Source: Candidatus Tayloriibacteriota bacterium (GTDB taxonomy: Bacteria > Patescibacteriota > Minisyncoccia > Phycocordibacterales > UBA11359). From it: a stretch of DNA of 5,503 nucleotides. The position numbers were made by a program, and so were the translations under genes. Under the pieces are notes generated by a model. It did not search any database. It was not told where the DNA came from and was given only the letters and a program-made list of their open reading frames with translations. The stretch covers positions 1 to 5,503 of the forward strand of contig DMQX01000050.1 of the NCBI GenBank assembly GCA_003455555.1, in the 5' to 3' direction. Positions 4,598 to 5,503 of the stretch are shown piece by piece (the first letter of the stretch is position 1; each line of letters starts with the position of its first letter).

Positions 4598-5455
4598 ACA
4601 AAACGCTTTAAAACTTAAAATTCTAGCCAGAGAAAAGGAGGTTGTTCGACGTAAACTTGTCATAATCGCAAAAAAACTGAGTCTGAAGGCTAAACAATTG
4701 GCCGTTATCGCAAGAGAAAAAGAGACCGTGCGCCGTAAACTGGTGGTGACGGCGAACAAGTTGAAAAGTGTCCACGAAACTCTTGAAAAAAAGGTCAGAG
4801 AACGTACTATTAAGATTGAACGGGCCAAAGCCAAAGATGAGGCGATTCTGGCCAGTATTGGCGACGGTATGGTGGTTGTCAATAAAGAAGGGAAAGTGAC
4901 CTACGTCAATCAGGCCTTTGAAAAAATGGTCGGCTGGAAGATGCAGGAGGTTTTGGGTAAATACATCGTTGAAGTTGTACCGAGAGAGGATGAAAAAGGC
5001 AATGTGGTACTTTTCAACGAAAGAATTTTGACTCAGGTGTTGTCCGGCGAAAATGTTATTGCCGATCTGACTAAACCGTTTTATTATATTCGCAAAGATA
5101 AAACCAGATTTCCTGCCAGCAGTATTGTGACGCCAATTGTTTTGGAAAATAAGATTATTGGTCTCGTGGAAACTTTTAGAGATATTACTAAGGAAAAAGG
5201 TATTGATAAGGCCAAAACGGAGTTTATCTCTTTAGCCTCACATCAGCTACGCACGCCTCTGACCACTATCAGCTGGTACACCGAAATGCTTCTAAGCAAC
5301 GACGTCGGTAAAGTCAGTGCGGATCAGCGGCGGTACCTCGGAGAGATATATCAGGGTACTCGCCGGATGGTTGATCTGGTCAACACTTTGTTGGATGTGT
5401 CCCGTTTGGAACTTGGCACCTTCGTAGCCGAGCCAAAAATGACCGACATAATTTC
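4590..5455 (+). CDS. soluble PAS-domain sensor histidine kinase, 3' end missing
   Basis: 288 genuine residues are readable from the ATG at 4590, which overlaps the stop of the regulator gene (ATGCCTAA) and has AGGA at 4584-4587, rather close. A TTG at 4563 is in frame but has no RBS. Domains: a basic coiled coil at 1-80 with an internal repeat, a PAS domain at about 84-198 ('ILASIGDGMVVVNKEGKV', 'FRDIT' at its end), then the HisKA dimerisation domain from about 206 with the phospho-accepting His218 in 'ASHQLRTPL'. There is no membrane segment, so it senses a cytoplasmic cue through PAS. The catalytic ATP-binding domain is absent only because the contig ends. The 13 residues that appear to finish the frame (SCLLYTSPSPRDS) come from adapter sequence and the stop at 5493-5495 is false. 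Its partner is almost certainly the adjacent response regulator. Confidence 0.92.
4626..4763 (+). repeat. tandem duplication inside the kinase coiled coil
   Basis: Residues 13-30 (AREKEVVRRKLVIIAKKL) and 41-58 (AREKETVRRKLVVTANKL) match at 13 of 18 positions. The period is 28 residues (84 bp), exactly four heptads, so the coiled-coil register is kept. The two DNA copies (4626-4679 and 4710-4763) differ at many silent positions, which points to an old duplication kept at protein level. Confidence 0.8.
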
Positions 5456-5503
5456 CTGTCTCTTATACACATCTCCGAGCCCACGAGACTCCTGAGCATC
5501 TCG
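5456..5503 (+). other. Illumina Nextera adapter read-through, not genomic
   Basis: Positions 5456-5474 are the 19-bp Tn5 mosaic end CTGTCTCTTATACACATCT. Positions 5475-5489 (CCGAGCCCACGAGAC) are the Nextera read-2 adapter part. Positions 5490-5497 (TCCTGAGC) match the i7 index I recall as N704, and 5498-5503 (ATCTCG) begins the P7 tail. The block is contiguous and in the order of a library molecule, so it is untrimmed adapter at the contig end. Any protein call through it is chimeric. Confidence 0.98.

Noticed and set aside
4394..4882. 162-residue minus-strand frame opposite the regulator and kinase
   Set aside because: It is antisense to two well-supported genes and its Ser/Leu/Arg-rich sequence mirrors their codons; a shadow.
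1..5455. CRISPR arrays, tRNA/rRNA genes, insertion sequences, prophage integrase or defence genes
   Set aside because: I looked for spaced direct repeats, tRNA-like folds, transposase motifs and defence-type domains on both strands and saw none.

Overview
This window looks like a complete or end-truncated metagenomic contig from a moderately AT-rich bacterium. The gene style suggests, but does not prove, Patescibacteria/CPR (Parcubacteria-like). The pointers are a single-domain response regulator ending in an 'IKSDW' motif, a soluble coiled-coil/PAS histidine kinase with an 'ASHQLRTPL' H-box, tiny one-helix membrane proteins with a polar 'SSGG' N-terminus, and several genes with no visible Shine-Dalgarno site. 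The last 48 bases (5456-5503) are not genomic: they are an Illumina Nextera adapter (transposase mosaic end, read-2 adapter part, an 8-base index, start of the P7 tail). Genomic sequence therefore stops at 5455, in the middle of the kinase gene.

Layout, left to right. (1) 1-93 is a leader with two adjacent inverted repeats and a strong RBS, followed by 94-720 (+), a 208-residue Ntn-hydrolase of the proteasome/HslV superfamily, closed by a hairpin terminator at 756-784. (2) 783-1481 (-) is a PAP2-family lipid phosphatase with all three catalytic motifs. Its frame is cut by a TGA at 864-866 just before the last membrane helix, and the missing C-terminus is still readable to 783. (3) Divergent from it across 62 bp is 1544-2893 (+), a membrane-anchored cardiolipin-synthase-like phospholipase D protein with two HKD motifs. 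(4) 2894-3536 is gene-poor: a 276-bp non-coding stretch with nested inverted repeats, then a 67-residue protein on the minus strand (3170-3373) that faintly resembles AbrB-type proteins, with its own terminator-like hairpin. (5) 3537-4042 (-) is a tight three-gene operon of very small membrane proteins (37, 76 and 49 residues; the last is an lmo0937/DUF5670-type protein), with a plausible promoter at 4056-4082 and a good terminator at 3492-3517. (6) 4068-4143 is a long imperfect inverted repeat between the small-protein operon and the divergent two-component pair. (7) 4202-4597 (+) is a CheY-like response regulator, overlapping by 8 bp a PAS histidine kinase (4590 onward, 3' truncated).

How the genes fit together: the PAP2 and PLD genes both act on phospholipid head groups or lipid phosphates, and their divergent arrangement suggests shared control of envelope lipid turnover. 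The response regulator and kinase are almost certainly one phosphorelay unit. The small membrane proteins may be an envelope or stress module, but their function is unknown. I do not see a clearly new multi-gene system here. The most notable items are the adapter artefact, the interrupted PAP2 gene, the micro-protein operon with an easily missed 37-residue member, the lone proteasome-like hydrolase and the 76-nt inverted repeat.
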